Source: a virus. Taken from it: a DNA stretch of 64,000 bases. The notes under the pieces were generated by a model that made no database searches, was not told the DNA's origin, and saw nothing but the letters and a program-made list of their open reading frames with translations. How positions within the stretch are numbered: position 1 is the first letter of the stretch; each line of letters opens with the position of its first letter. The stretch spans positions 1 to 64,000 of the IMG/VR virus record IMGVR_UViG_3300044608_001826; one strand, given 5' to 3'. Positions 24,344 to 32,159 of the stretch are shown piece after piece. The position numbers and the translations under genes are program-made.

Positions 24344-25135
24344 CTACGATGCTTGGCGCTGCCCGTGGAAGTTCATACGAATATAGTTATCGATATCCGC
24401 CCACGTCTCGTAGAGATCTTTACCTTTTTCTGTCGCTTTGAAGGAGTAGTACACACGCTGCATCTGCTCGGCATTCGGAGAGGTCTCGCGGTACGGAGAA
24501 CCAGTAGAAAGCCTCCGCCGTGAGCGGACGAGACCCTCCTCAACGCAGTAAGCAAGCCCCTCCCGTAAACCTAAGTAGATCGGAGCCACGTGGAAGGTAT
24601 GCCTGCGCTCAACCCCGTCACGGAGGAGGAGCGGCACCAAGGCACCTTCTTTAAACTCGAATCCTTTGAAGAACTTAGAGTTCTTTGCAACCGTAGGGTC
24701 GTTCCACATAAGGTTCGCAAAGAAGATCGCAGTTTCTCTCAGAGTCGACTCCTCCTTTGTTGACAACATCCTCATAATCATCGCAGCTCCTATCATCGGG
24801 TAGGAGGAGGACATGTTTATATCACTAATAATATCTTCTACGCTTTTTGTTTCATCTTTATATGGAATGATGTTTACTATTGTGTTTTTATTTTCTTTCT
24901 TCTTTGGAGCTTTATCCTTTGAAACGGATATCTTAAAAGCGAGAGAAGCAAGCTCTTGATTCTGGGTTTTTACAGCGAGATCAAAGAGTTTGCTACTGTT
25001 GAGTTCATCGACATTTACATAATCAGTAATGTCGATGTTGAGGGGTTTTTTGATCTTTGAGCTGGTCTGGATCAAAGCTTCCGCCTCTGCGTACAAGAGG
25101 GGTGAACCATGCAAAGAGAATTGAATGTCCATGTC
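24344..25135 (-). CDS. Hypothetical protein with possible DNA-binding C-terminus
   Basis: 263 residues from ATG 25135 (MDIQFSLHG); the longer frame would run over the upstream gene. Helical throughout: HGSPLLYAEAEALIQTSS, then DLAVKTQNQELASLAFKIS. The C-terminal 90 residues (YLGLREGLAYCVEEGLVRSRR, ending YSFKATEKGKDLYETW) read like a winged-helix domain, with a 'transcriptional regulator/archaeal PadR'-type helix pattern. Upstream of polA in the replication operon. Specific role unknown. Confidence 0.5.
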   Translation of the reverse strand, partial: DMDIQFSLHGSPLLYAEAEALIQTSSKIKKPLNIDITDYVNVDELNSSKLFDLAVKTQNQELASLAFKISVSKDKAPKKKENKNTIVNIIPYKDETKSVEDIISDINMSSSYPMIGAAMIMRMLSTKEESTLRETAIFFANLMWNDPTVAKNSKFFKGFEFKEGALVPLLLRDGVERRHTFHVAPIYLGLREGLAYCVEEGLVRSRRRLSTGSPYRETSPNAEQMQRVYYSFKATEKGKDLYETWADIDNYIRMNFHGQRQAS

Positions 25136-25200
25136 AAAGGAAGGTCGGACTATGCAATGGTATCGAATAGACCCTGAAGAGCAGCCCCAATAATATTTAT

Positions 25201-25665
25201 TTAATATTTGGGTTCGAGCGAGGCTTCCCTGAATACGGCTTCGATGTTCTCGCTCCACTGCTTGATCTCGCAGGCTATGTCCAAGCTGAGGTCGCAAAAA
25301 TCTTGTGCGTCCAATCGAATGTCCTTAGACAACATTCTTAAATCCTCTACGCCAAAATTTAAGTCTGTGTAAGTAGATATCGGTAAGGTTACGTCGTAAA
25401 CAGCCCCCGTGGGGGAAGGAACCCCTTCAGTGTTTATATCTAATTGGGGCTTTAGCAGATTGAATGTCCCTAAGTTCTTTCTGTACTCAATTAGGCATCC
25501 ATTGAAACGTTTGCAGCAAACAAACTCTTTCGGTTCATCTATATAATCTATCGCTATCTTTATGCAGGAGTGAACCCAATTATATAAAATCTCCAAAGAG
25601 TTTTCAGTTAACTCATACTTTTGTAGGACATCCAGAATCGTCGCACTGCAGTCATCTTTTGACAT
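25201..25665 (-). CDS. Hypothetical protein (154 aa)
   Basis: Starts at ATG 25665 (MSKDDCSATILDVL), which overlaps the upstream stop as TGATG. Helical N-terminus (LQKYELTENSLEILYNWVHS), then a cysteine pair (FVCCKRFNGC). The C-terminal half is acidic (LRMLSKDIRLDAQDFCDLSLDIA). Five cysteines are scattered without a clear zinc pattern. Co-transcribed with the MoxR-VWA genes upstream. Confidence 0.5.
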   Translation of the reverse strand: MSKDDCSATILDVLQKYELTENSLEILYNWVHSCIKIAIDYIDEPKEFVCCKRFNGCLIEYRKNLGTFNLLKPQLDINTEGVPSPTGAVYDVTLPISTYTDLNFGVEDLRMLSKDIRLDAQDFCDLSLDIACEIKQWSENIEAVFREASLEPKY

Positions 25666-25868
25666 CAGAATTCTTGCAGCGCTTTCCAAACCATCTTCCC
25701 ATCTATCCTTCCTACACAGATGAATAATTTATCCTCTGTTGTATTCCACCACAGTGCCCCGAGTCGAGCTTTATGAGGGAGATCAGGACCATCGTCAACC
25801 TTCTGATCATTACCTACGTAACGATCATGTACGGAGCGGATAACGTCTGCTGGGGAGTCAGGAGCCAT
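25665..25868 (-). CDS. Small protein with fibre-like WW/I-V motif
   Basis: 67 residues. N-terminal part is charged; the C-terminal half reads ARLGALWWNTTEDKLFICV, then MVWKAL. 'GALWWNT..DKLFI.....MVW' copies the tail-fibre trimerisation/peptide repeat 'G.lWwnt...lYv......W', and is odd next to the VWA gene. It begins 16 bases after the VWA stop. It may be a small adaptor or a transplanted fibre fragment. Confidence 0.5.
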   Translation of the reverse strand: MAPDSPADVIRSVHDRYVGNDQKVDDGPDLPHKARLGALWWNTTEDKLFICVGRIDGKMVWKALQEF

Positions 25869-25884
25869 CGTAGGATCACCAATT

Positions 25885-27435
25885 TCAGTTTAAACATTTC
25901 TGAATAACATCAATGGTTTTATCTGCGTCGTTAATGTCTACACTGTAAACATCATCGCTGAAGGATCTGCACACGGGAGGTACTGTTGTATTTATACACA
26001 CAGTGCTCCATTGAACTCCTTTGTTCTTTTTAAGATCATTGAGTTCTTTTATTCTACTCGTGTTGACTTCGCTTTCGCCGTCCGTAATCAAGAGGATGTC
26101 GGATTTTTCTAACAGGGTAGGCGACCTCAGAGCGTGGATAAGAACAGCGTTGAAGGATGTGCCGCCCCCAAGAGTCCACGTCCCAACAAAGTTTAAAAGC
26201 TCTGTATTCTTCTTGTCGTCTCCTTTTAGTTGAACTGATCCGTTTATCTGGGTGTCGAAGAGATGAATCTCAACGTCTCTCTTGTTTTTAGCTGCTTCCT
26301 CCGCAACCATGAACGCGATTGCTTTGCTCCACAGTTCCGGTTGACCGGACATAGAGCCTGATGTATCGATGTAAACGATTATCGGACCTTTGCCGATATC
26401 CTTTCTATGTGCTGTGTAGTCTTTAGTAAGCAAGCTCTTCTGAGTGTACCTGAGAGCGAACAAAGCTTTACCTTCCGGACTTGAAGCCAGTGCCATCTCT
26501 GCTGGGAATGCTCGAACAATATCGTCACTAAAAGAGACTCCCTTAATCTCTTCGTAAGTTGAAGCTATTTTCTTAGCTCGCTTACGCTCCTGCCAGATCC
26601 TGCGAAGAGCTCCAAGCTTTTCGACTAGCTTGCGAAGCTCGCGATTCGAGCGCAGTTTTTTAGCCAGCTCCAGCTTCTCCTGAAGGTTTGTCGTGTGCTT
26701 CCCTTTTCCCGGAGTGTCACCGTGGAGAGCACTGAGAGCCTCCGAAATATCGTCATTAGCCTGCAGAGCTCGGTCAACAACCTTCTGCGTTTTACTCTGC
26801 ATAGTTGGCTGTAGCTCTTGTAAAGCTTCTAAGATTTTCTGTCCCAACTTCTTACCTTGTTGCCTCGCCTTCTCAGCTTCTTCTTTATCGCCAGCTGCAT
26901 TAGCTTCTGCGAATTTCTCTCTCAGTTTTTCGAGCTCGTCGCCAGATCCGGTGAGAAGCTTTACGTCAAACTTCGACTGCTCTATTGCTTCTTCGATTAC
27001 TTTCGATAACTCGTTCAGGATGTTGATGGCATTATTACCTGCATTAAATTGATTCCCAACACTGCGCTCAAGCAAAGCTGGCCATGCTGCTGCCTGAGAG
27101 AGGTGAGCCATTATGGAGTACCACAAGGAATTCTCCGGCTTGTACCCTTGCGGGACAGCGCTGGTGTCACCATCACAGAAAGCCCTGAAGTAGTCTTCGA
27201 ATGCACTTTCTGTGACTAACCACGCAACATCATCTGCGTTATAAAGACGTTCAAATAACTCTTTGCCGAAGCGTGAGAGTTGTTTGATGTTGTATTGCTC
27301 TACAAGGTAGGTGATCGAAGGACGCGAATCCCTGATGAAGTCGTCCCATAAGAAGTCCGCAAGGGCGGAGCAAGCGAGTGTGAGAGGCTGTTCGTTTACA
27401 AGGCGGACAAATTCAGTCTGTTTGTCTTGTGTCAT
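25885..27435 (-). CDS. VWA-domain protein (ViaA/CoxE-like)
   Basis: 516 residues. N-terminal 300 residues are helical, with a charged linker (FAEANAAGDKEEAEKARQQG) and ELREHL-like helices. The C-terminal part is a von Willebrand A domain with an intact MIDAS: IVYIDTSGSMSG (Asp357, Ser359, Ser361), a WTLGGGTSF turn and ILLITDGESE. This helical-plus-VWA arrangement is that of ViaA/CoxE-type partners of MoxR AAA+ ATPases, and the MoxR gene lies one small gene upstream. In cellular pairs (RavA-ViaA, CbbQ-CbbO) the couple remodels or activates protein complexes. The phage target is unknown. Confidence 0.9.
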   Translation of the reverse strand: MTQDKQTEFVRLVNEQPLTLACSALADFLWDDFIRDSRPSITYLVEQYNIKQLSRFGKELFERLYNADDVAWLVTESAFEDYFRAFCDGDTSAVPQGYKPENSLWYSIMAHLSQAAAWPALLERSVGNQFNAGNNAINILNELSKVIEEAIEQSKFDVKLLTGSGDELEKLREKFAEANAAGDKEEAEKARQQGKKLGQKILEALQELQPTMQSKTQKVVDRALQANDDISEALSALHGDTPGKGKHTTNLQEKLELAKKLRSNRELRKLVEKLGALRRIWQERKRAKKIASTYEEIKGVSFSDDIVRAFPAEMALASSPEGKALFALRYTQKSLLTKDYTAHRKDIGKGPIIVYIDTSGSMSGQPELWSKAIAFMVAEEAAKNKRDVEIHLFDTQINGSVQLKGDDKKNTELLNFVGTWTLGGGTSFNAVLIHALRSPTLLEKSDILLITDGESEVNTSRIKELNDLKKNKGVQWSTVCINTTVPPVCRSFSDDVYSVDINDADKTIDVIQKCLN

Positions 27436-27595
27436 TTTGTTGCAGGAGTTTAAGTAATTGAACTTTTTTCTCCTCTACCAAGTGAGCAGAGGATACTGTA
27501 GCAGTTAACCCAGATACGTGCTGCACCTTGTAGCAATCGTTGCCGCACGTATCTACGTAGAAGTTTACATCAAACTCTGTATCGTCTATGATCAC
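27413..27595 (-). CDS. Small linker gene in the MoxR-VWA operon (60 aa)
   Basis: 60 residues from a GTG that overlaps the MoxR stop (GTGA) and overlapping the VWA start by 23 bases. It has FDVNFYVDTCGNDCYKVQHV followed by a helix (EEKKVQLLKLLQQ). The two cysteines four apart could be structural. The overlaps at both ends argue it is a real member translated in a 1:1:1 series with MoxR and VWA. Confidence 0.6.
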   Translation of the reverse strand: MIIDDTEFDVNFYVDTCGNDCYKVQHVSGLTATVSSAHLVEEKKVQLLKLLQQNDTRQTD

Positions 27596-28779
27596 CCGCT
27601 GAGCTCACTAATCTCTTTCGCTAGTGTATCGCAGTTATTCTCTAAAGCTTGAATAAGCTTCATCCCATTGGATCGTGAGGTTATCGACATCCTGTAACGG
27701 CTGCTATCGATAATTTCATTGACTTTCTCTTTAACTGTCACCATATCCTTGTAGTACTTTTTCAAGAGCCCGACAAACTCATTGAGGTCACCTAAGCCCT
27801 TTCCCTGATACCTGTGGGAGTACGTAGTGAACTCCGACATGATCCCTGCAGCAGCTCGCTTAGCGTCGCTGAAAATCTTATCTGCTGTCGGGATTTCTTG
27901 ATCTAAGACTTCCTTAATAACACCTTGATCCTCTTCGTTTTGATAAACAATATGGACAAGGCTGTCGTGCATGTGCTCTGCATACAGTTCATCGTCGCCT
28001 TGAACTACTGCCCACGCTTTGAGGAACTTGAGAATCTGCACTCGCCGCCTGTCAGAAACAGTGATGTTTCTGCTGGCAAGAAGGTCCCATACTGAGCTGT
28101 ACTTAGTGAGGAACTCTTCCCCAACCTGAACAGAGGCTACATGTTCTTGAAGTTCCTTTAACTCTGACAGAGTTAGGCAATCCGTAACGGTAGGGCGCTG
28201 CGTGATACCCAAAGCCCATTCGTCTAGCTTTCGCTTTGATACGGGCTTCCTAAGCAGATTCACCGTGGGGCGGAACAGGAAACGATCCGCGAAAGCCTGC
28301 AAGGATTCCTCCTCCGGCCAGCTATTCGTCGCGGCGATTATTGACTCAATCGGCGTGGTGATTACGTCCTTGCCGTTATTGAAAGTTCGCTCATTAAGGA
28401 GAGTCAAGAGAGAGTTCAGGATTGCCGAGCTACCACGGAACAGCTCGTCTAGAAAAGCAATATGTGCGCTAGGCAAATAGCCATCCACATCACGAGTGTA
28501 CTCATCGTTAAGCAGTTTCGTTACTGCTACTGGACCGAAAACCTCTGAGGGATCTGTTGTTGGTGTTAGAAGATAGCCGAAGTAGTTAGCGTCTACGATA
28601 CCGTTACACACGCTTCGTACTAAGTCAGACTTACCTGTACCAGGAACCCCCAGAAGAAATGCGTTCTGTTTGCTAAGGATGCACGCAAGCAGCCCATCGA
28701 TAACATGTTCCCGTTCTAGGGTCGCTGCGTTTAGATCGCTCCGAAAGTTTTGAAGTTTGGCGAAGAGAGTGTCGTTCAT
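27592..28779 (-). CDS. MoxR-family AAA+ ATPase (RavA-like)
   Basis: 395 residues from ATG 28779 (MNDTLFAKLQ); a TTG eight codons upstream is also possible. AAA+ motifs: Walker A FLLGVPGTGKSDLV (44-51), Walker B IAFLDELFRG (Asp111-Glu112), the MoxR insert (LNSLLTLLNERTFNNG), sensor 1 ATNSWPEE and a lid domain to about 290. The rest is a helical extension (VKEKVNEIIDSSRYRM). MoxR ATPases act as chaperones with VWA partners and form hexamers. The VWA partner is directly downstream, so this is a complete MoxR-VWA pair in a phage. Confidence 0.92.
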   Translation of the reverse strand: MNDTLFAKLQNFRSDLNAATLEREHVIDGLLACILSKQNAFLLGVPGTGKSDLVRSVCNGIVDANYFGYLLTPTTDPSEVFGPVAVTKLLNDEYTRDVDGYLPSAHIAFLDELFRGSSAILNSLLTLLNERTFNNGKDVITTPIESIIAATNSWPEEESLQAFADRFLFRPTVNLLRKPVSKRKLDEWALGITQRPTVTDCLTLSELKELQEHVASVQVGEEFLTKYSSVWDLLASRNITVSDRRRVQILKFLKAWAVVQGDDELYAEHMHDSLVHIVYQNEEDQGVIKEVLDQEIPTADKIFSDAKRAAAGIMSEFTTYSHRYQGKGLGDLNEFVGLLKKYYKDMVTVKEKVNEIIDSSRYRMSITSRSNGMKLIQALENNCDTLAKEISELSG

Positions 28780-28786
28780 TGGAAGG

Positions 28787-29005
28787 TCAGAAGGAGGATT
28801 CAAGAAGGGAATTTTTTCGTGGGAAAGGGACTGTTTCCTCAGTGATCCAGCACTGAGTGTTTAAGTAGCCGCTCACAGTTTTAAGTCTGTTAGTTGCGGT
28901 ATCAAAACTCGCAAACTGAACGGCTTTATCTACGGCGTACGTATACTTTTCTACGTCTTGTAGAAAACCTTTCTCGGATTTGATGACGAAAACAGTGCGG
29001 TCCAT
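28787..29005 (-). CDS. Small MoxR-VWA operon protein (72 aa)
   Basis: 72 residues, start overlaps the upstream stop (TAATG). Looks like a small alpha/beta fold: VFVIKSEKGFL, YAVDKAVQFASFDTATNRL, CWITEE. No motif is diagnostic. It ends 8 bases before the MoxR ATG. Always-overlapping spacing suggests stoichiometric production with MoxR. Confidence 0.55.
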   Translation of the reverse strand: MDRTVFVIKSEKGFLQDVEKYTYAVDKAVQFASFDTATNRLKTVSGYLNTQCWITEETVPFPRKNSLLESSF

Positions 29006-30213
29006 TAGAAGTCAGGTTCGTTAATGGGTTTGGTTTCGGTCTCGTCTTTTGTGACGCTTTCGATTAAGCCATCGAGATTCTCACTCATGGCACCGATTAG
29101 TTCCTTGCGTTGATTCATGAGCTTCTTAAGTTGTTTTGATCGTTGTGCGTAAATGTCTAGTTCAAGGTTTACGTCTTTTGTAAGGAGGTTTAAAGCATTA
29201 GCATTCTCAGCTGTCTTAATCCGTTCACACAGAGTCTTGTATGTCGAAGACAGTGCTAAGGATTGTTTAAGAGCTTCTAGTCCTTTTGTCGAGTCTCTGT
29301 TTTCACAGATCTCCTCAAGCTCCTTCCGAATCTCGTCTTGGACTTCGAAGAATCTCTCTGTAGCTTTCTGGCGAACGCCTCTGTCGCTTGCTTGGATGTC
29401 CACTCCAGTTTGTAGAAGTGAATCCGCGAGTTCTGTCAGCTTCTCAAAGCCAGCAACACTGTTACTGATTAGCTTCAGTTTCTGCGCAGTGATCTGCCAA
29501 CTACCTCTTTTCTTATCTCCTCCCGTTTGTTGCTTACCGATCTTTGTGATGTGACGAGAGTCGAGATCATCTAGAAGTTCTGAACTAAGCATCAAAGCTT
29601 TGTCAGCCGCATTATTCTGAGCAGCTTCGAGAACTTGCTGAGTATTGATCTGATTCTCATAAATGAGGAGGCTATCCAAGTCCCCTTCAACCGGTTTTTC
29701 TACCCGCTCCATCGATACAGGGAGTGGACCGAGAACAGAAACTCGAATCGGAGCTTTGTACTCTTCCTTCGTGGGGAAGAACTTCATGTAAGCATCGAAA
29801 GCGAGTTTGAACTCTTGGTCGTCGCTAAACAAAGGGCGCAGGATACCTTCTGCTGTTTGCTCCCATGCTTGGTACTCGTTTTCCCAGAGGTCTTTCAGTT
29901 TGTCGTTTGATTCCTTGGCTTTAGCTCGAATGTCTTTGATCAGCGCGTTAGCAGAATAAAAGTAGGTAGCAGTGACAAAGTGAGCGTCACCACTATGAAT
30001 GCAATAGCCGTCATAAAGTTCACGCTGCATAACGCGAAGGTTATCAAGCTCCGCTTTAAGTGCATTTGAGAGATTTGGGCGAAGGCTGACGGTGTTGTTC
30101 TTCTGAAGGGTTTCGATAACCGATTTAGGGAGTTTTAAGTCATCGAACTTAATCTGTACTGACTGACGTACGTCAGCGGAGATGGAGCAGGAAAGCAAAT
30201 AATGTGAGGTCAT
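29005..30213 (-). CDS. Helical/coiled-coil protein heading the MoxR-VWA operon
   Basis: 402 residues, mainly alpha-helical with long heptad stretches (TERFFEVQDEIRKELEEI; ENANALNLLTKDVNLELDI). No Walker motif or metal site. It is the first gene of a tight four- to five-gene series (30213 to 25885) linked by overlapping stop/start codons. It may be the substrate adaptor or a target scaffold of the MoxR-VWA pair, but nothing in the sequence proves it. Not recognised as a known family. Confidence 0.6.
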   Translation of the reverse strand: MTSHYLLSCSISADVRQSVQIKFDDLKLPKSVIETLQKNNTVSLRPNLSNALKAELDNLRVMQRELYDGYCIHSGDAHFVTATYFYSANALIKDIRAKAKESNDKLKDLWENEYQAWEQTAEGILRPLFSDDQEFKLAFDAYMKFFPTKEEYKAPIRVSVLGPLPVSMERVEKPVEGDLDSLLIYENQINTQQVLEAAQNNAADKALMLSSELLDDLDSRHITKIGKQQTGGDKKRGSWQITAQKLKLISNSVAGFEKLTELADSLLQTGVDIQASDRGVRQKATERFFEVQDEIRKELEEICENRDSTKGLEALKQSLALSSTYKTLCERIKTAENANALNLLTKDVNLELDIYAQRSKQLKKLMNQRKELIGAMSENLDGLIESVTKDETETKPINEPDF

Positions 30214-30246
30214 TTGGGTTAGTTAAATGGCGAATGTGTTTGCGTG

Positions 30247-30278
30247 AAGAAAATCGCCTCTTCTTATTCAGAAGAGGC
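30247..30278 (-). terminator. Intrinsic terminator (leftward)
   Basis: A perfect 8-bp stem GCCTCTTC/GAAGAGGC with a 7-base loop, followed on the minus strand by GATTTTCTTC. It follows the small membrane gene ending at 30312 and precedes the MoxR-VWA operon, whose promoter should lie just downstream. Confidence 0.7.
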
Positions 30279-30311
30279 CCTCCATCACACCGGGTCATCC
30301 CCGTGGGAAGC

Positions 30312-30473
30312 TTAGCGCCCTTTACAAGAAATCGGAAGAGCTTCCGTTTCTTTACAGAGTGGTTTAGTATCGTACGATACGGTTGGATCAATCCCTAGTG
30401 CTCCGCAGATGGCTACAGTGCACACAAATGAACCAAGAGCAAAACAGATTACTTTCTGTGTGAGTTCGTTCAT
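30312..30473 (-). CDS. Small membrane/secreted protein (53 aa)
   Basis: Starts at ATG 30473 (MNELTQKVICF), preceded by an AAGGAGGA ribosome site nine bases away. One hydrophobic stretch (VICFALGSFVCTVAICGALGI, about residues 8-28) could be a signal anchor. The C-terminus has two cysteines (KPLCKETEALPISC). Possibly an inner-membrane or periplasmic effector. It ends in front of a strong terminator. Confidence 0.6.
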   Translation of the reverse strand: MNELTQKVICFALGSFVCTVAICGALGIDPTVSYDTKPLCKETEALPISCKGR

Positions 30474-30487
30474 TTGCTCGATCCTCC

Positions 30488-30910
30488 TTACTTGATACGA
30501 GAGAAAGCGAGAACGATCTTGTCGGTGACTCGATCGCATTCACCTTTAGCTACCAGCTCTTCAACTTCGTGCTTAAGTTGCATCTTCGCGAGCTTAAGCT
30601 CACTCTCTAGTTTATTCACTTTGTCAGCTAGTTTCTCCAGCTTATTGTGTTGGGCAGGTTTCTTATGAATACGAACAACGATGTTTGTATTAAATTGCGG
30701 AAATTTGAAACGGCTATCTGCTCCGGCGAACACGCTCAGGTCGAGCCCTTCAGTATCTGCGAGGGTAATGTCTCTCAGCAAATTATCTTTTGTCGCTTGG
30801 TAGGGAACGCCAAACGAACTATTGAGTTGTTGGCTTGCTTCGTCAAACTCATCGAAAGCTTCTGCCGCTTTCGTAGCTAGCGTGACAAGCTGCGTGGTTT
30901 TAATGGTCAT
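30488..30910 (-). CDS. Hypothetical coiled-coil protein (140 aa)
   Basis: 140 residues. Residues 1-60 are helical (LATKAAEAFDEFDEASQQL), the middle has RFKFPQFNTNIVVRIHKKP, and residues 90-130 form a coiled coil (LEKLADKVNKLESELKLAKMQL). The ATG is preceded by a CAGGAG site. No recognised family. It follows the atypical inverted-repeat leader at 30986-31057. Confidence 0.55.
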   Translation of the reverse strand: MTIKTTQLVTLATKAAEAFDEFDEASQQLNSSFGVPYQATKDNLLRDITLADTEGLDLSVFAGADSRFKFPQFNTNIVVRIHKKPAQHNKLEKLADKVNKLESELKLAKMQLKHEVEELVAKGECDRVTDKIVLAFSRIK

Positions 30911-30985
30911 CAGGAGTTTATGTGATGTGTTTGTGCGCCACGTTTGGTCGGGCCGGTGCCGCCCGTATGCTCAGTATAGCACGCT

Positions 30986-31057
30986 GGGAGTTTTAAAGTG
31001 CTGTGTGACAGTCGGGACCGGAGGAATCAAACCCCGCTCGTACTGGTGAAAACTCCC
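30986..31057. repeat. tRNA-sized 9-bp inverted repeat
   Basis: GGGAGTTTT (30986-30994) and AAAACTCCC (31049-31057) can pair as a 9-bp closing stem around 54 bases, which include GGGACCGGAGG and AACCCCGCTC and can form further stems. The 72-base span and a long closing stem resemble an acceptor stem, but no proper D- or T-arm can be drawn on either strand. It lies in the leader of the gene starting at 30910, so an attenuator or small structured RNA are both possible. Confidence 0.4.
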
Positions 31058-31107
31058 ATAAACACGCAGCAGCCATCAGGCGTCCCGATGTATTCGTTTT
31101 AGCTAAG

Positions 31108-31269
31108 TTACCTTTTCGGGTACAGAGCTACTTGATTGCTGGTTAGTTCAGGATGCTCCTTTAAAAGCATCGTTTTCGCTTCTGTCGTCGATTTTGCTTC
31201 GATTGAACCACTGTATGCCCAGTCTCCCCTCCGAATTTTCAGGAAAACGTCAAACTGTTGCTTGATCAT
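31108..31269 (-). CDS. Hypothetical protein (53 aa)
   Basis: Starts at ATG 31269 (MIKQQFDVFLKIRRGDW). Short beta-alpha-beta pattern: FDVFLKIRRGDWAYSGSIEAKSTTEAKTMLL. The layout 'modified by .. AKS..EAK..L.' recurs in the small proteins at 31717 and 33879 and looks like a shared mini-fold. No function is known. Confidence 0.5.
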   Translation of the reverse strand: MIKQQFDVFLKIRRGDWAYSGSIEAKSTTEAKTMLLKEHPELTSNQVALYPKR

Positions 31270-31577
31270 CCGACTTTGAGTGAGCTCTTTGAGGGTAGAC
31301 GAGTCTGCGTTCAACACAATAGCGAATAACCGCCCCGCGTGGAACAACCCCAACTTAACTTGAGTTTTAGTAACACAATCTTCATGTAGTTACATTTTGA
31401 AATAGCTTGGCGAACCCTGTTATTTAAAAAACTTTTTATAGTTAGTCTTTACTTAACGCGAATTTCTCCGTTTGTGTAACTATAAATAGTGTAGAACTAA
31501 AACATGAAGGGAAGTAAAAGAGGTGTTTGTGTAACAGGGTGAACTCCGTAGTCGTCTGTTCGTCCATTATTGTATAA
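31270..31577. other. 308-base gap with divergent promoter-like elements
   Basis: No gene of credible length lies here on either strand. The sequence is AT-rich, with TTTATAGTTAG (about 31435) and GTGTAACTATAAATAG (about 31477), i.e. TATAAT-like boxes in both directions. The TAGTTAC/GTAACTA element also occurs in the large divergent region at 37.1-37.6 kb. It probably drives the leftward gene at 31269 and the rightward gene at 31578. Confidence 0.4.
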
Positions 31578-31727
31578 ATGGCTACCGGAGTTCCTATGTC
31601 CCCTGTTTACTTGATTTACTTAGCCAATGTGCGTAAGGCTCTCTCGCGCAAGGTGGCGGAAGGCAACTACAGCTTCAAACAAGACATCCAATCAGATCGG
31701 AAAGTGAAGGCTCCTATCATCGCTTAA
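31578..31727 (+). CDS. Short rightward gene in the leftward cluster (49 aa)
   Basis: 49 residues beginning MATGVPMSPVYLIYLANV, then a Lys/Arg-rich half (RKALSRKVAEGNYSFKQD). It is opposite to its neighbours, with its stop overlapping the stop of the next gene by 11 bases. A TATAAA box lies just before the ATG. The start region could form a single amphipathic helix. Plausible but not certain. Confidence 0.4.
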   Translation: MATGVPMSPVYLIYLANVRKALSRKVAEGNYSFKQDIQSDRKVKAPIIA

Positions 31728-31902
31728 TCTTCGTAATTTCCTTCATCTCGGGGATCGCGTTGCAGGCTTGAGCTAAGCCTGCTTCGAATCCGCTTGCGAA
31801 GATGAACGCTTCCTTGTCACTCTTAAAGTTTCGATCTGTCTCGAACTTTAAGTCCTTACCGTCTGAGTCTCTGACAGTTACTTTAACTGTGTAGTAGTTC
31901 AT
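31717..31902 (-). CDS. Hypothetical protein (61 aa)
   Basis: 61 residues: YYTVKVTVRDSDGKDLKFET, then NFKSDKEAFIFASGFEAGLAQ. Strand-strand-helix layout with 'SDKEA...A.' as in other mini-proteins of this cluster. A CGCGAAGCG hairpin lies 20 bases upstream. Function unknown. Confidence 0.55.
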   Translation of the reverse strand: MNYYTVKVTVRDSDGKDLKFETDRNFKSDKEAFIFASGFEAGLAQACNAIPEMKEITKIKR

Positions 31903-31943
31903 GAGGTGTGAATGGTGTGTGATTTGCGCCTCGCGAAGCGAGC

Positions 31944-32159
31944 CTAGTTCGAATCCTTTTCGATGATCGCGACCAGATCGCGCCCGCGTGGGCTCAATCT
32001 AATGGTTTGGCCACAGTCCTTACGGTTACATCTGAGACCATTCCACCCAATCTCCTTCTTTGCTCTTCTCACAACTGTATCTTCTTGGGCTTCGATGCAG
32101 AACTTCTCTGTCCATGTTTTCGCGGTGTCTGACACTTCGATGAAGTAATAGTTAGTCAT
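31944..32159 (-). CDS. Hypothetical protein (71 aa)
   Basis: 71 residues. Begins MTNYYFIEVSDTAKTWTEKF, then a basic central segment (RRAKKEIGWNGLRCNRKDC) with two cysteines and a Lys/Arg-rich end. The tight beta start followed by a helix is shared by its neighbours. The start overlaps the upstream stop by four bases (ATGA). Confidence 0.55.
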   Translation of the reverse strand: MTNYYFIEVSDTAKTWTEKFCIEAQEDTVVRRAKKEIGWNGLRCNRKDCGQTIRLSPRGRDLVAIIEKDSN

